From Archangium sp. (GTDB taxonomy: Bacteria; Myxococcota; Myxococcia; Myxococcales; Myxococcaceae), in assembly GCA_030681645.1 (NCBI GenBank), contig JAUXRX010000021.1, positions 62,001 to 126,000 of the forward strand: a stretch of DNA of 64,000 nt, read 5' to 3'. Below are positions 27,704-35,991 of this stretch, one piece after another (the stretch's first letter is position 1; the number at the start of each line of letters is the position of its first letter). The notes beneath the pieces are model-generated. The model worked only from the letters and a program-made list of their open reading frames with translations. It had not been told where the DNA came from and did no database searches. The translations under genes and the position numbers were made by a program.

Positions 27704-28677
27704 AGATCTGGAGTGAGCTGAAGCCTCGCTTCGAGGGGATCGAGCCGCTCGTGTTCTTCCAGGCGCAGCTGGGCCCCGACGAAGGTGGCCCTCCGCTCTC
27801 ACGCATCGTCGCGTTCCGCGCCAGCGAGCCGCAGCCGCACTGGCACTTCGTCACCTGCGGGCTGAGCGCCTCGCGCTTCATCGCGGGTTACCCGGAAGGG
27901 GGCGGCGTCGAGCTCACCTTCAGGCTCGGGCGCAAGCCGAGCGAGAAGACGCCACCGAAGTGGGTCGCCGGCTTCCTGCAGCAGCTGGGGCGCACGGCCT
28001 TCTCCGACAGCGGGCGCATCGCCGTCGCCGAGACGATCGACCTCGCGCCGCGACTGCAGCAGCCCGAGACCGCGCTCACCGCCGGTTACTACGTGGCGGA
28101 TCCGCTGGTGCCTGCCGGCTCCATTCCGCTGGTGCAGTTGGTGGCGCTCACCACCGCCGAGCGCGGACGCGTGGAGGCGATGAAGGGACGCAAGAGCCTC
28201 GAGCTGTTGCTCGAGCTGGCGCCCGCGGGCATCAGCGATCTCGAGCGGGCCCGGCCGCCTCCGCCTGCACCTGCCGCGGCTCGCAGGCCCACCCCGCCGC
28301 CGCCGCCCACGCCGAGCTTCCAGACGCTGGTGGTCTCGAAGTCGGGCACGCGCATGCGGCTCGCGATCGGCCAGGGCGAGGTGACTGCGCTGGTCGAGGC
28401 GATCTCCGCCGCGGTCCGGCTGGGCCGGGTGTCGTGTTCGAGCGGGGGATGGACCGTGCACCTCAACGTCGAGGACATTCCGAGGAGCGCGTCGTGGGGC
28501 ACCACGCTCGCGGTCTATTTCACGCTCGACCTGGCGAAGCAGGTGATGGCAGACCTCGGCTCACGCCCGGGCGAGGTGCTCCGCTACGACGGCCTGCCTG
28601 ACTTCGAGCTGGTGGTCGGTGAAGGCGCTCAGCCCTCGGTGCTCGGGAAGCTCGCCCGCTTCTTCGGGGCGAAGTGA
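27688..28677 (+). CDS. Suppressor-of-fused domain protein, copy 2, with extra C-terminal domain
   Basis: The product is 329 residues. Residues 1-185 are a full SUFU domain: WHFVTCGLSASRF, GVELTFRLGRKPSEKTPP, WVAGFLQQLGRTAF, then LVQLVALTTAERGRVEAMKG and LLLELAPAGISDLER. A Pro-rich linker at about 188-210 leads to a domain of about 120 residues (QTLVVSKSGTRMRLAIGQGEV to LARFFGAK) of unknown fold. SUFU modules bind partner proteins. Unlike copy 1 it is not next to the CULT gene, but it is near the second STM4015-like gene, so each STM4015-like gene has a SUFU neighbour. Confidence 0.82.
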   Translation: MVPGEQIWSELKPRFEGIEPLVFFQAQLGPDEGGPPLSRIVAFRASEPQPHWHFVTCGLSASRFIAGYPEGGGVELTFRLGRKPSEKTPPKWVAGFLQQLGRTAFSDSGRIAVAETIDLAPRLQQPETALTAGYYVADPLVPAGSIPLVQLVALTTAERGRVEAMKGRKSLELLLELAPAGISDLERARPPPPAPAAARRPTPPPPPTPSFQTLVVSKSGTRMRLAIGQGEVTALVEAISAAVRLGRVSCSSGGWTVHLNVEDIPRSASWGTTLAVYFTLDLAKQVMADLGSRPGEVLRYDGLPDFELVVGEGAQPSVLGKLARFFGAK

Positions 28678-29505
28678 TCATCTCCTCGCCAGCGCGGCGG
28701 GCGCCGTGTCGGTGGGCGAGGTGACGGGCTGCAGCGACTGGAACGAAGAAGCCAGCGCCGCGGGCACGGCGAGCACGTTGGCGTCGACGAGCCCACCGAA
28801 GACATCGTGCTTCACCCCGGCGAAGTTGTTCGCGCGGAAGAACGGCGAGAAGTGCCAGAAGCACACGTACTCGCTGCGCAGCAGCCGTTCGATCACCTCC
28901 GGCGCGCCCTGAGGCTGGTTGTGCTCGAGGTAGATGAACGGCCTCGAGCTGGCGATCAGGTTGCGGGCGCCGTCGAGCACCTGCGCTTCCATGCCCTCGA
29001 CGTCGATCTTCAGCAGTGAGCAGCGGGGCAGGCCCAGCGCGTCGAGCGCGAACACCGGCACGGTCTCGCCTTCCGTCCATGCGCCGAGCGAGAGCCCGCC
29101 GAAGTTGCCCGGCGCGCCGTAGTCGATGTCGGGAATGATCACGCCGCCGGCCGCTGCGCCCACCGCGCCGTGCACTGCGTGCAGCCAGGTGATGCCGTTG
29201 AGCGTGGCGTTGGTGCACAGGTATTGGTGCATCACCCGCTGCGGCTCGAACGCGAACACCGCGCCGGCCGGCCCCACGCGCTGCGCGAACGAGATGGCGT
29301 GCGTGCCCAGGTTCGCACCCACGTCGAGGGCGACGGCGCCCGGGTCGAGCAGGGCCGAGAGCAGCTCGAGCTCGGCCTCGGCCCATTCGCCGTAGACGTC
29401 GAGCGAGCGGCCCACGTGGGCGTCAGTGGTCGGATACGCGAGAGGGCCGTGGCGCGTGGCGCGCACCCGGGTGAGCCCGGCTTCGTGGATGAGCTGCATC
29501 CCCAT
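28678..29505 (-). CDS. FkbM-family methyltransferase
   Basis: The product is 275 residues. It shows the FkbM SAM-binding motif VALDVGANLGTHAISFAQ near residue 60, then VFAFEPQRVMHQYLCTNATLN and the later LLKIDVEGMEAQVLDGA, all hallmark segments. FkbM enzymes O-methylate sugars, polyketides or other small molecules. ATG 29505 gives the shortest start keeping the N-terminal helix; another ATG lies two codons on. It ends directly against the convergent SUFU copy 2 gene (TGATCA shared junction). Substrate unknown. Confidence 0.88.
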   Translation of the reverse strand: MGMQLIHEAGLTRVRATRHGPLAYPTTDAHVGRSLDVYGEWAEAELELLSALLDPGAVALDVGANLGTHAISFAQRVGPAGAVFAFEPQRVMHQYLCTNATLNGITWLHAVHGAVGAAAGGVIIPDIDYGAPGNFGGLSLGAWTEGETVPVFALDALGLPRCSLLKIDVEGMEAQVLDGARNLIASSRPFIYLEHNQPQGAPEVIERLLRSEYVCFWHFSPFFRANNFAGVKHDVFGGLVDANVLAVPAALASSFQSLQPVTSPTDTAPAALARR

Positions 29506-29553
29506 GCGTAACGGAGGCCCCCCGCTGCGCGCGCCCGGCATTCTCTGCCGGGG

Positions 29554-30231
29554 TCATTCCGCCCGCGGTGGGTCACCCGAAGCGACCTGGGCGATCTTCC
29601 GGATCTCGCCGGCGATCTCCTCGGGCGAGAGGATGAAGTCGATCCACCCGCTGGCGATGGCGGTCTCCGGCATGTCGGGCTGCTTCGCGGTGCTGGGCCG
29701 CTGCGCGATGGTGATGCCCCCCACCTCCTTGATGCCGCGCAGCGCCGCGGCGCCGTCACCGTCGAAGCCGGAGACGATCACCGCGACGATCTTCCCGTCC
29801 CAGCGTGCCGTGAGCGACTTGAGGAAGACGGTGATGACGTCGGGCCAGCCGCGGGGCTTGGAGATCGCCGCGAGGTGAAAGCCGCCGCTCTCGTCGACGG
29901 TCAGGTCCCGGTTCGCGGGGATGATGAAGACGCGATTGGGCGCGATCACCAGGTCCTCGGTGATCAGCTCCACGGGCATGGTGGTGAAGCGCGGCAGCAC
30001 GGTGTGCAGCCGGGTGGGCATGGTGGTGATGTGGTTGACGATCACGACCGCCACGCCCAGGTCCGCCGGGAGGTTCTGCAGCAGCCTGATGTAGGCGTCG
30101 AGGCCGCCGGCCGACCCGCCCACGCACACCACCGGAAAGGCGAACTCGCGCCTCGAGGGGGGAGAGGCGGACTCGCGCCTCGAGGGGGAAGAGGCGGACT
30201 CGCGCCTCGAGGTTGGATCGGTCGAGGTCAT
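29554..30231 (-). CDS. Stand-alone CheB-type methylesterase
   Basis: The product is 225 residues, a CheB catalytic domain without receiver. The triad is Ser40 in VCVGGSAGG, His in VNHITTMP and Asp in SGFDGDGAAAL. CheB enzymes remove methyl esters from chemoreceptor glutamates. The N-terminal 35 residues are unusual: three near-copies of SRRESASPP made by a 27-bp tandem repeat. Start ATG overlaps the stop of the hybrid kinase gene by 4 bases. With no receiver of its own, its activity must be controlled by another route, perhaps the neighbouring kinase's receiver. Confidence 0.9.
   Translation of the reverse strand: MTSTDPTSRRESASSPSRRESASPPSRREFAFPVVCVGGSAGGLDAYIRLLQNLPADLGVAVVIVNHITTMPTRLHTVLPRFTTMPVELITEDLVIAPNRVFIIPANRDLTVDESGGFHLAAISKPRGWPDVITVFLKSLTARWDGKIVAVIVSGFDGDGAAALRGIKEVGGITIAQRPSTAKQPDMPETAIASGWIDFILSPEEIAGEIRKIAQVASGDPPRAE
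30140..30220. repeat. Three tandem 27-bp units at the CheB N-terminus
   Basis: Units 30140-30166, 30167-30193 and 30194-30220 share GCGGACTCGCGCCTCGAGG with few changes; each encodes nine residues (SRRESASPP-like). Confidence 0.8.
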
Positions 30232-31985
30232 CGCGAGCGCCGGGCTTCGGCCGTCTCGAGCGCGAGATCGAGTGCCTTCATGAACTCGTCGATCCTGATC
30301 GGCTTGGTCAGGTAGCCGAGGAAGCCGGCTTCCATTCCCCGGGAGATGTCGGACGGCATCGCGTTGGCGCTGAGCGCCAGCACGGGAATGTCCGAGGTCA
30401 GGGGATCGCGCTGGAGCGCCGCGAGCACCTGGAAGCCCGAGATCCCCGGCAGGTTGATGTCCATCAGGACGAGCGTGGGCCGGTGCGCGCGCGCCAGGGC
30501 GATGGCACTGGCTCCATCGGGTGCACCGATCAGCTGGATGTCGGGCCGCCGGGCGACCAGCCGCTCCACCAGCTGCATGTTGGCGACGTTGTCTTCCACG
30601 TAGAGCACCGTGCGCAGGGCGACCCCGGCCGGCGTCACGGGTGCCTTTTCCCCGGCCCTCAGCGCAGACCCGGGGGCGGGCGGCGCCGCCACGCTCAACT
30701 CGAACCAGAACACGCTGCCCTCGCCCACCACGCTGCGGGCGCCGATGGCTCCTCCCATCAGCTCGACGAGGCGCTTGCTGACCATGAGGCCGATGCCCGT
30801 GCCCTCTTCGGTGCCTGACTCGCGCCCGAGCCGATTGAAGGACTGGAAGAGCTGCGCCACCTTGTCCTGGGACAGCCCCTCGCCGGTGTCCGTCACGTTG
30901 ATGCGCAGCCGGTCGGCGCCGAAGGGCTCGACCGAGACCGTCACCGAGCCACCCGGCCGGTTGTACTTGATGCCGTTCGACAGCAGGTTGACCAGCACCT
31001 GCTTGAGGCGGGTCCGGTCGGCGGCGACGAAGGCTGGGGTGGAGAACCGGGGGTAGACGACCCTGATGCCGCTCTTGACCACCTGCGGCTCGATCATCGC
31101 CTGGCAGTCGGCCAACACCTCGCCGATGGAGGTGGGCTCGAGGCAGAGCGTCACCTTGCCCGACTCGACCGCCGACAGGTCGAGGATCTCGTTGACCAGC
31201 TCGAGCAGGTACCACCCCGCCTTGAGGATCTGCCCGATGCTCTCCTGCTGCCCGGCGTCAGGTCGGGGTGAGCCCATCTCCATCAGCTGCGCGAAGCCGA
31301 GAATGGCGTTGAGCGGCGAGCGCAGCTCGTGGCTCATGCTCGAGAGGAACTCCGACTTGGCGAGGCTGGCCTTGTCCGCGACGGCCTTCGCGCGCTCCAG
31401 CTTCAGGTTGGTCTCCTCGAGCGTCTGATCGAGCAGCTTGCGCGCGGAGATGTCGCTGAGCATCACCCGGTGCACGGCGCTCCCCTGGAGGTCGTGGGCG
31501 ACGCTGGCCGCCACCGAGGCCCAGAAGGCCGTGCCATCGGCTCGCACCAGGCGCAGCTCGCACGACTGCGGCTGGTCGGTTCGCTTCAGCCTGCCCCGGC
31601 AGAGGAAGAGCAGGTCCTGGTCGCCCTTGAGGATGAACCGGCTCAGCGGCCGCTTCACCAGCTCGCCGCGCTCGAGCCCGAGCAGGGTGGCGGCGGTGAG
31701 GTTGGCCTCGAGAATGAGCCCCGCCTCGTCGAGGGTGCAGTAGCCGACGGGCGCGAGGTCGTAGAGATCGAAGTACCGCGCCCGGGAAGCGTCGAGCCCG
31801 AGCTGCGCGGCCCGCAGCTCCTCGTTCTGCATCTCGAGCTCGATCTGATGCACCTGGAGCTCGTGGACGAGCTCCTGCGCTTCCTTCGGCGTCATCGCCA
31901 TCGATTCCGGGAGGCTCCGCTTGCGCGCGATCTCCTCGGCCTCGCGTCGCAGCGGCTCACCTGCGCTCTTCTGCTTGCTGATCAT
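30228..31985 (-). CDS. Soluble PAS hybrid histidine kinase
   Basis: The product is 585 residues. An N-terminal helix rich in Glu and Gln (HELQVHQIELEMQNEELR) is typical of kinases linked to CheB/CheR fusions. A PAS domain follows at about 75-195 (YFDLYDLAPVGYCTLDEAGLI). HisKA has His219 in SSMSHELRSPLNA, and the ATPase domain ends GTGIGLMVSKRLVELMGG. The C-terminal receiver has Asp509 in LVLMDINLPGISG. No membrane helix, so it is cytoplasmic. It overlaps the CheB gene by 4 bases and follows the CheB-CheR fusion gene by 118 bases. Confidence 0.93.
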   Translation of the reverse strand: MISKQKSAGEPLRREAEEIARKRSLPESMAMTPKEAQELVHELQVHQIELEMQNEELRAAQLGLDASRARYFDLYDLAPVGYCTLDEAGLILEANLTAATLLGLERGELVKRPLSRFILKGDQDLLFLCRGRLKRTDQPQSCELRLVRADGTAFWASVAASVAHDLQGSAVHRVMLSDISARKLLDQTLEETNLKLERAKAVADKASLAKSEFLSSMSHELRSPLNAILGFAQLMEMGSPRPDAGQQESIGQILKAGWYLLELVNEILDLSAVESGKVTLCLEPTSIGEVLADCQAMIEPQVVKSGIRVVYPRFSTPAFVAADRTRLKQVLVNLLSNGIKYNRPGGSVTVSVEPFGADRLRINVTDTGEGLSQDKVAQLFQSFNRLGRESGTEEGTGIGLMVSKRLVELMGGAIGARSVVGEGSVFWFELSVAAPPAPGSALRAGEKAPVTPAGVALRTVLYVEDNVANMQLVERLVARRPDIQLIGAPDGASAIALARAHRPTLVLMDINLPGISGFQVLAALQRDPLTSDIPVLALSANAMPSDISRGMEAGFLGYLTKPIRIDEFMKALDLALETAEARRSR

Positions 31986-32103
31986 CGCGCCCCGACCTTG
32001 TCTGGGCCAGTGAGGTGCGGCGGCCACCTCGACGCGTAGCACGCCCGCGCCCCGGCCGTGGCCACCAACCGGCCCATTCGCTGAGTGTGCTCGGTGGGCC
32101 CGC

Positions 32104-35043
32104 TCAGTCACGGGGCGCGTCGTCGCGCGGCCGCTCGGTGGTGGCGATGGCATAGGTCTGCCCGGTCTCGTTCATCAAGGCAGTGGAGACGACCGTGACC
32201 TTCAGCACCGCGCCCGCCTTGGTGAGCCGCTCCGCGCCGTACGGCAGCAAGATCTCGCCCCGGCTCAGCCGCGTCATCCTCTCCGCTTCGTGTTCCTGCT
32301 CGGCGGCGGGCGTGCGATCACGAACGTTGAGCAGCAGCGCCTCGGCCTCGGTCCACCCATACCGCCGCACCGCCGCCGGGTTCCACGCCAGCGTGCGGCC
32401 GTCGAGGTCGTGCACCGTGATGGCGTCGTGCGCGTCGCGCACCACCACCGCCAGGCGCAGCACCTCGTTGACCTTGCGCAGGGCTTCCCGGGTGCGCACC
32501 GCCTCGGTGATGTCCGTGAACGACATCACGACGCCCTCGATGACGTTCTCGATGGTCCGGTAGGGCTGAATGCGCAGGGTGTACCAGCGGCCCGCGGTGG
32601 TCTGCACGTCGACCTCGCGGGAGCGCAAGGTGTCCAGCACCTGCTGCGAGTCGGCCACCAGCCGGTCGTAGCCGACCAGGTTCGACACGATGTGGCCCAC
32701 CGGCCGGCCCACGTCGCTCTGAATGAGGTTGGTGATGGCGCTCGCCGCGGGCGTGAACCGCAGGATCCTGAGCTGTTGATCGACGAACACCGTGCCGATG
32801 CCGGTGCCGGCGAGCAGGTTGTTCATGTCGTTGTTGGCGCGCGAGAGGTCGAAGACCCTGGTCTGGAGCTCGGCGTTGACCGTCGCCAGCTCTTCGTTGA
32901 CCGACTGCAGCTCTTCCTTGGACGTCTCCAGCTCCTCGTTCGTCGACTGCAGCTCTTCGTTGACCGACTGCATCTCTTCGTTGGAGGACTTGAGCTCCTC
33001 GGCGGTGCTCTCCAGCTCCTCGTTGGTGCTGCGCAGGTACTCCTCCTTGGCCTTGAGCTCCTGCTCGAGCACCGCGATGCGTGCGTCGACGGCCTCTGCC
33101 CCGAGCGGGCCGGCGGGCGGCCCCAGCGCGGGCGCGACGGCCGGCGCGTCTTCCAGCATCACCAGGTAGAGGGCCGAGTCGAGCGGTGGGGCCGAAGGGC
33201 CGACCGTGACCGGGCAGACGCTCAGGTTGACCTGGGTGAAGTGGCCGTTGGTCTTCACCCGCAGCCCTTCGACCCGCACCTGTTCCCGGGTGGCGGACGA
33301 GCGCTGCAGCGCGCTGGCCAGCCCCGGCCGCAGACCTTCGCGCGCCATCTTGAGAATGTTGGTCACCCCGGCCTCGCCCTGCGCCGGCTCGAGGAACATG
33401 CCGGTGCGGCCGTGGAGGTAGACGACGTCGCCCTGGGCGTTGACGAGCGCGCTGGGCGGCGCGAGCTGCTGCAAGAGGGCCTGCTCGATCAACTCACGTG
33501 CGGAGAGCTTCGCCACGGCGCCGGCCTTTCTGGGGTGTGTCGACTCGATCGCGGGCAGCGCCCGCACCGCGCGGACGTGGGGCACACGGGGCCCCTTTTG
33601 ATCAGCCTGGCGCTGATACAGCTTCGCCTTGCGATCGAGCGCGGAGAAGAGCGCCTCGAAGTCGCCCACGCCCTCGGAGGTGCCCAGGAAGAGCAGTCCA
33701 CCCGGCCTCAGCGCGTAATAGAAGAGCGGCATCAGCCGCTGCTGCAGCTCCGGGCCCAGGTAGATGAGCAGGTTGCGGCAGCTGAGCAGGTCGAGCCTGG
33801 AGAACGGCGGATCCTTGAGCACGTCCTGCTCGGAGAAGATGAGCAGATCGCGGAGGGGCTTGTTGATGCGGTAGCTGGTGCCGCCGGGCTCGGCGGTGAA
33901 GAACCGCGCGAGCCGCGCCGCCGAGAGTTCGCCCAGGGCGCTGGTGGGATAGACGCCGGAGCGCGCCGTGGCGATCGCCCGCCGGTCGATGTCGGTGGCG
34001 AAGACCTGGAGCGTGAAGTGCTGCTTGATCGTCTCGAGGTGTTCCAGGAGCAGCATGGCGATCGAGTAGGCCTCTTCACCCGTGGAGCAGCCGGCCACCC
34101 AGACGCGGATCACCGAGCCCGGTGACTTGCCCTCGAACAGAGTGCCAATCGACGACTGGAGCGCCTCGAAGGCGGGCGGATCGCGGAAGAAGCTGGTCAC
34201 GCCGATGAGCAGGTCGCGAAACAGGGCCTCGACCTCAGCGGGCGTCTGCTGCAGGTACCTGAGGTAGCCATCGGGCGTGGCGATCTGCTGCACCGCCATG
34301 CGCCGCTCGATGCGCCGATGCACCGTGCTGGGCTTGTACTCGGAGAAGTCGTGGCCGGTCTGTGCCCGCAGCAGCACGAAGATGCCCTTGAGCGTGCTGT
34401 CGGTGGGCGGCGCCTGGGTGACGAGCCCCCGTGGGCCCCGGTGGGTCACGTAGGCGATCAGCTGGGCCGCCATCTCGGCGGGCGGCAGCTCGGAGTCGAC
34501 GACGCCGGTGGCGATGGCGCTGCGGGGCATGCCGTCGAACTCGGTCGAGGCGGGATTCTGCGCCATCACCATGCCGCCCGCGCCCTTGATCGCCCGCGCC
34601 CCCATCGCGCCGTCACTGCCGGTGCCGGACAGCACGATGCCGATGGCGCGCTCGCCCTGGTCCTGGGCGAGCGAGTGGAAGAGGAAGTCGATGGGCAGCC
34701 TGAGCCCGCGGCGGGCCGAGGGCTCCAGCAACCGGAGCGCGCCGTTGAGGAGCGCGAGCTCCTTCCCCGGGGGGATGACGTAGACGCAGTTGGGCTGCAC
34801 CTGCATGCCGTCTTCCACCTCGAAGACGCTCAGGTCGGTGAAGCCCCTGATCAGCTCGCTGAGGATGCTCTTGTGATCGGGCGCCAGGTGCTGCACCAGC
34901 ACGAAGGCCATGTTCGGCCTGGTGCCCGCGGGGATGCCCGAGAAGAACGCCTCGAAGGCGGCCAGCCCACCGGCCGAGGCGCCGATGCCCACGATGGGGA
35001 AATGGGCGGCCTTCGCTCGAGCCTTCTTGGTTCCACTCTTCAT
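32104..35043 (-). CDS. CheB-CheR-PAS fusion protein
   Basis: The product is 979 residues. Residues 1-190 are a CheB methylesterase (Ser23 in GIGASAGG, QHLAPDHKS, GTGSDGAMG). Residues about 205-480 are CheR, with the helical N-terminal part and the SAM site VWVAGCSTGEEAYSIAMLL. A long Glu/Gln coiled coil at about 640-730 repeats STNEELESTAEELKSSNEE-type heptads. Two PAS domains close the protein and there is no kinase domain. Such fusions link methylation chemistry to PAS sensing and usually pair with a separate kinase, here the next gene. ATG 35043 has AGGAG 9 bases upstream. Confidence 0.93.
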   Translation of the reverse strand: MKSGTKKARAKAAHFPIVGIGASAGGLAAFEAFFSGIPAGTRPNMAFVLVQHLAPDHKSILSELIRGFTDLSVFEVEDGMQVQPNCVYVIPPGKELALLNGALRLLEPSARRGLRLPIDFLFHSLAQDQGERAIGIVLSGTGSDGAMGARAIKGAGGMVMAQNPASTEFDGMPRSAIATGVVDSELPPAEMAAQLIAYVTHRGPRGLVTQAPPTDSTLKGIFVLLRAQTGHDFSEYKPSTVHRRIERRMAVQQIATPDGYLRYLQQTPAEVEALFRDLLIGVTSFFRDPPAFEALQSSIGTLFEGKSPGSVIRVWVAGCSTGEEAYSIAMLLLEHLETIKQHFTLQVFATDIDRRAIATARSGVYPTSALGELSAARLARFFTAEPGGTSYRINKPLRDLLIFSEQDVLKDPPFSRLDLLSCRNLLIYLGPELQQRLMPLFYYALRPGGLLFLGTSEGVGDFEALFSALDRKAKLYQRQADQKGPRVPHVRAVRALPAIESTHPRKAGAVAKLSARELIEQALLQQLAPPSALVNAQGDVVYLHGRTGMFLEPAQGEAGVTNILKMAREGLRPGLASALQRSSATREQVRVEGLRVKTNGHFTQVNLSVCPVTVGPSAPPLDSALYLVMLEDAPAVAPALGPPAGPLGAEAVDARIAVLEQELKAKEEYLRSTNEELESTAEELKSSNEEMQSVNEELQSTNEELETSKEELQSVNEELATVNAELQTRVFDLSRANNDMNNLLAGTGIGTVFVDQQLRILRFTPAASAITNLIQSDVGRPVGHIVSNLVGYDRLVADSQQVLDTLRSREVDVQTTAGRWYTLRIQPYRTIENVIEGVVMSFTDITEAVRTREALRKVNEVLRLAVVVRDAHDAITVHDLDGRTLAWNPAAVRRYGWTEAEALLLNVRDRTPAAEQEHEAERMTRLSRGEILLPYGAERLTKAGAVLKVTVVSTALMNETGQTYAIATTERPRDDAPRD

Positions 35044-35106
35044 GGCCGGCTCCTGAGCGGTGCTACTCCCATGGTCCGGGAACACGAAGGACTACCGACC
35101 CGGCGT

Positions 35107-35991
35107 TCAACCAGGGTGGGAGATGCGGGTGGCGCTCAGGTCGGTGGGGATACGCTCGAGCAGGCCGGCGCCGAAGACCTTGCGCAGCTCGAGGTAGTCG
35201 AGGTGCACGTAGCCGATGTGGCAGCCGCAGGTGTCGTTGCTGCAGGCGCGCGGCCGCAGGGCGGCCTCGAAGTCCGCGTCGTAGAGGTTGCCGAGGGGCG
35301 TGGCGATGAAGTGGCAGCGGCGCGCGGTGCCGTCTCCGTCGACCGAGATGACGCTCTCGCCCGCCTGGCAGGCCTGGCCCCTGCTCGGGTGCGGCGTGAG
35401 GTTGAAGCGGAAGAGCGGGTCGACGGACTCGAAGAAGCGGAGGTCGTCCTGGGTGTACGTGGGCGCGAGCTTCTTCACCGCGTTGATCCACACGTAGGTG
35501 GACGCTGGGAGCGCCTTGCGGATCGCCTCGATGTGCGGGCGGTGGGCGGGGAAGCCGACCACTCCCACGCTGAAGCGGATTCCCAGCTCGAGGAGGCGCT
35601 CGCACTGGCCGACGAAGCGGTCGAGCGTGGTCCAGTCGGGGTGGTAGGTGGCCCAGAGGCCCAGCTTCGAGCGGTCCGTTTCTTTCAGCCAGTCGAGCCT
35701 GGCGGAGAGGTTGGTCTGGACGGCGACTCTCGTCACGTGCGGCGCGTGGCTGAGCTTCGTCATCAGCTCGTGGTAGCGGACTTGCGTCAGCGCTTCGCCC
35801 CACGGCGTGAAGAAGACCCGGAGTGGGGCGCTGGTGCGTTGGAGGCACCAGTCTCCGAAGCGGGTGAGTGCCTTCGCGTCGACCTCGTGTTGCTCGTTGG
35901 TCTCGTGCCTTTTCGCGAAGGGGCAGTACTCGCAGCCGTAGTTGCAGCTGGAGAGGGGGCCCCGGTAGAGGACGGTGAGCGCCCGGCTCAT
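35107..35991 (-). CDS. STM4011-family radical SAM protein
   Basis: The product is 294 residues. The radical SAM cluster motif is Cys16-x3-Cys20-x2-Cys23 in LSSCNYGCEYCPF, followed by a TIM-barrel pattern (LRVFFTPWGEAL, VAVQTNLSARLDWL). C-terminal cysteines in GQACQAGE, ARRCHF and CSNDTCGC resemble SPASM/auxiliary-cluster ligands, as in enzymes that modify peptides. The sequence fits the STM4011 family, one of five conserved neighbours of unknown function first named from Salmonella locus tags. ATG 35991 overlaps the STM4012 stop by 4 bases. Confidence 0.85.
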   Translation of the reverse strand: MSRALTVLYRGPLSSCNYGCEYCPFAKRHETNEQHEVDAKALTRFGDWCLQRTSAPLRVFFTPWGEALTQVRYHELMTKLSHAPHVTRVAVQTNLSARLDWLKETDRSKLGLWATYHPDWTTLDRFVGQCERLLELGIRFSVGVVGFPAHRPHIEAIRKALPASTYVWINAVKKLAPTYTQDDLRFFESVDPLFRFNLTPHPSRGQACQAGESVISVDGDGTARRCHFIATPLGNLYDADFEAALRPRACSNDTCGCHIGYVHLDYLELRKVFGAGLLERIPTDLSATRISHPG

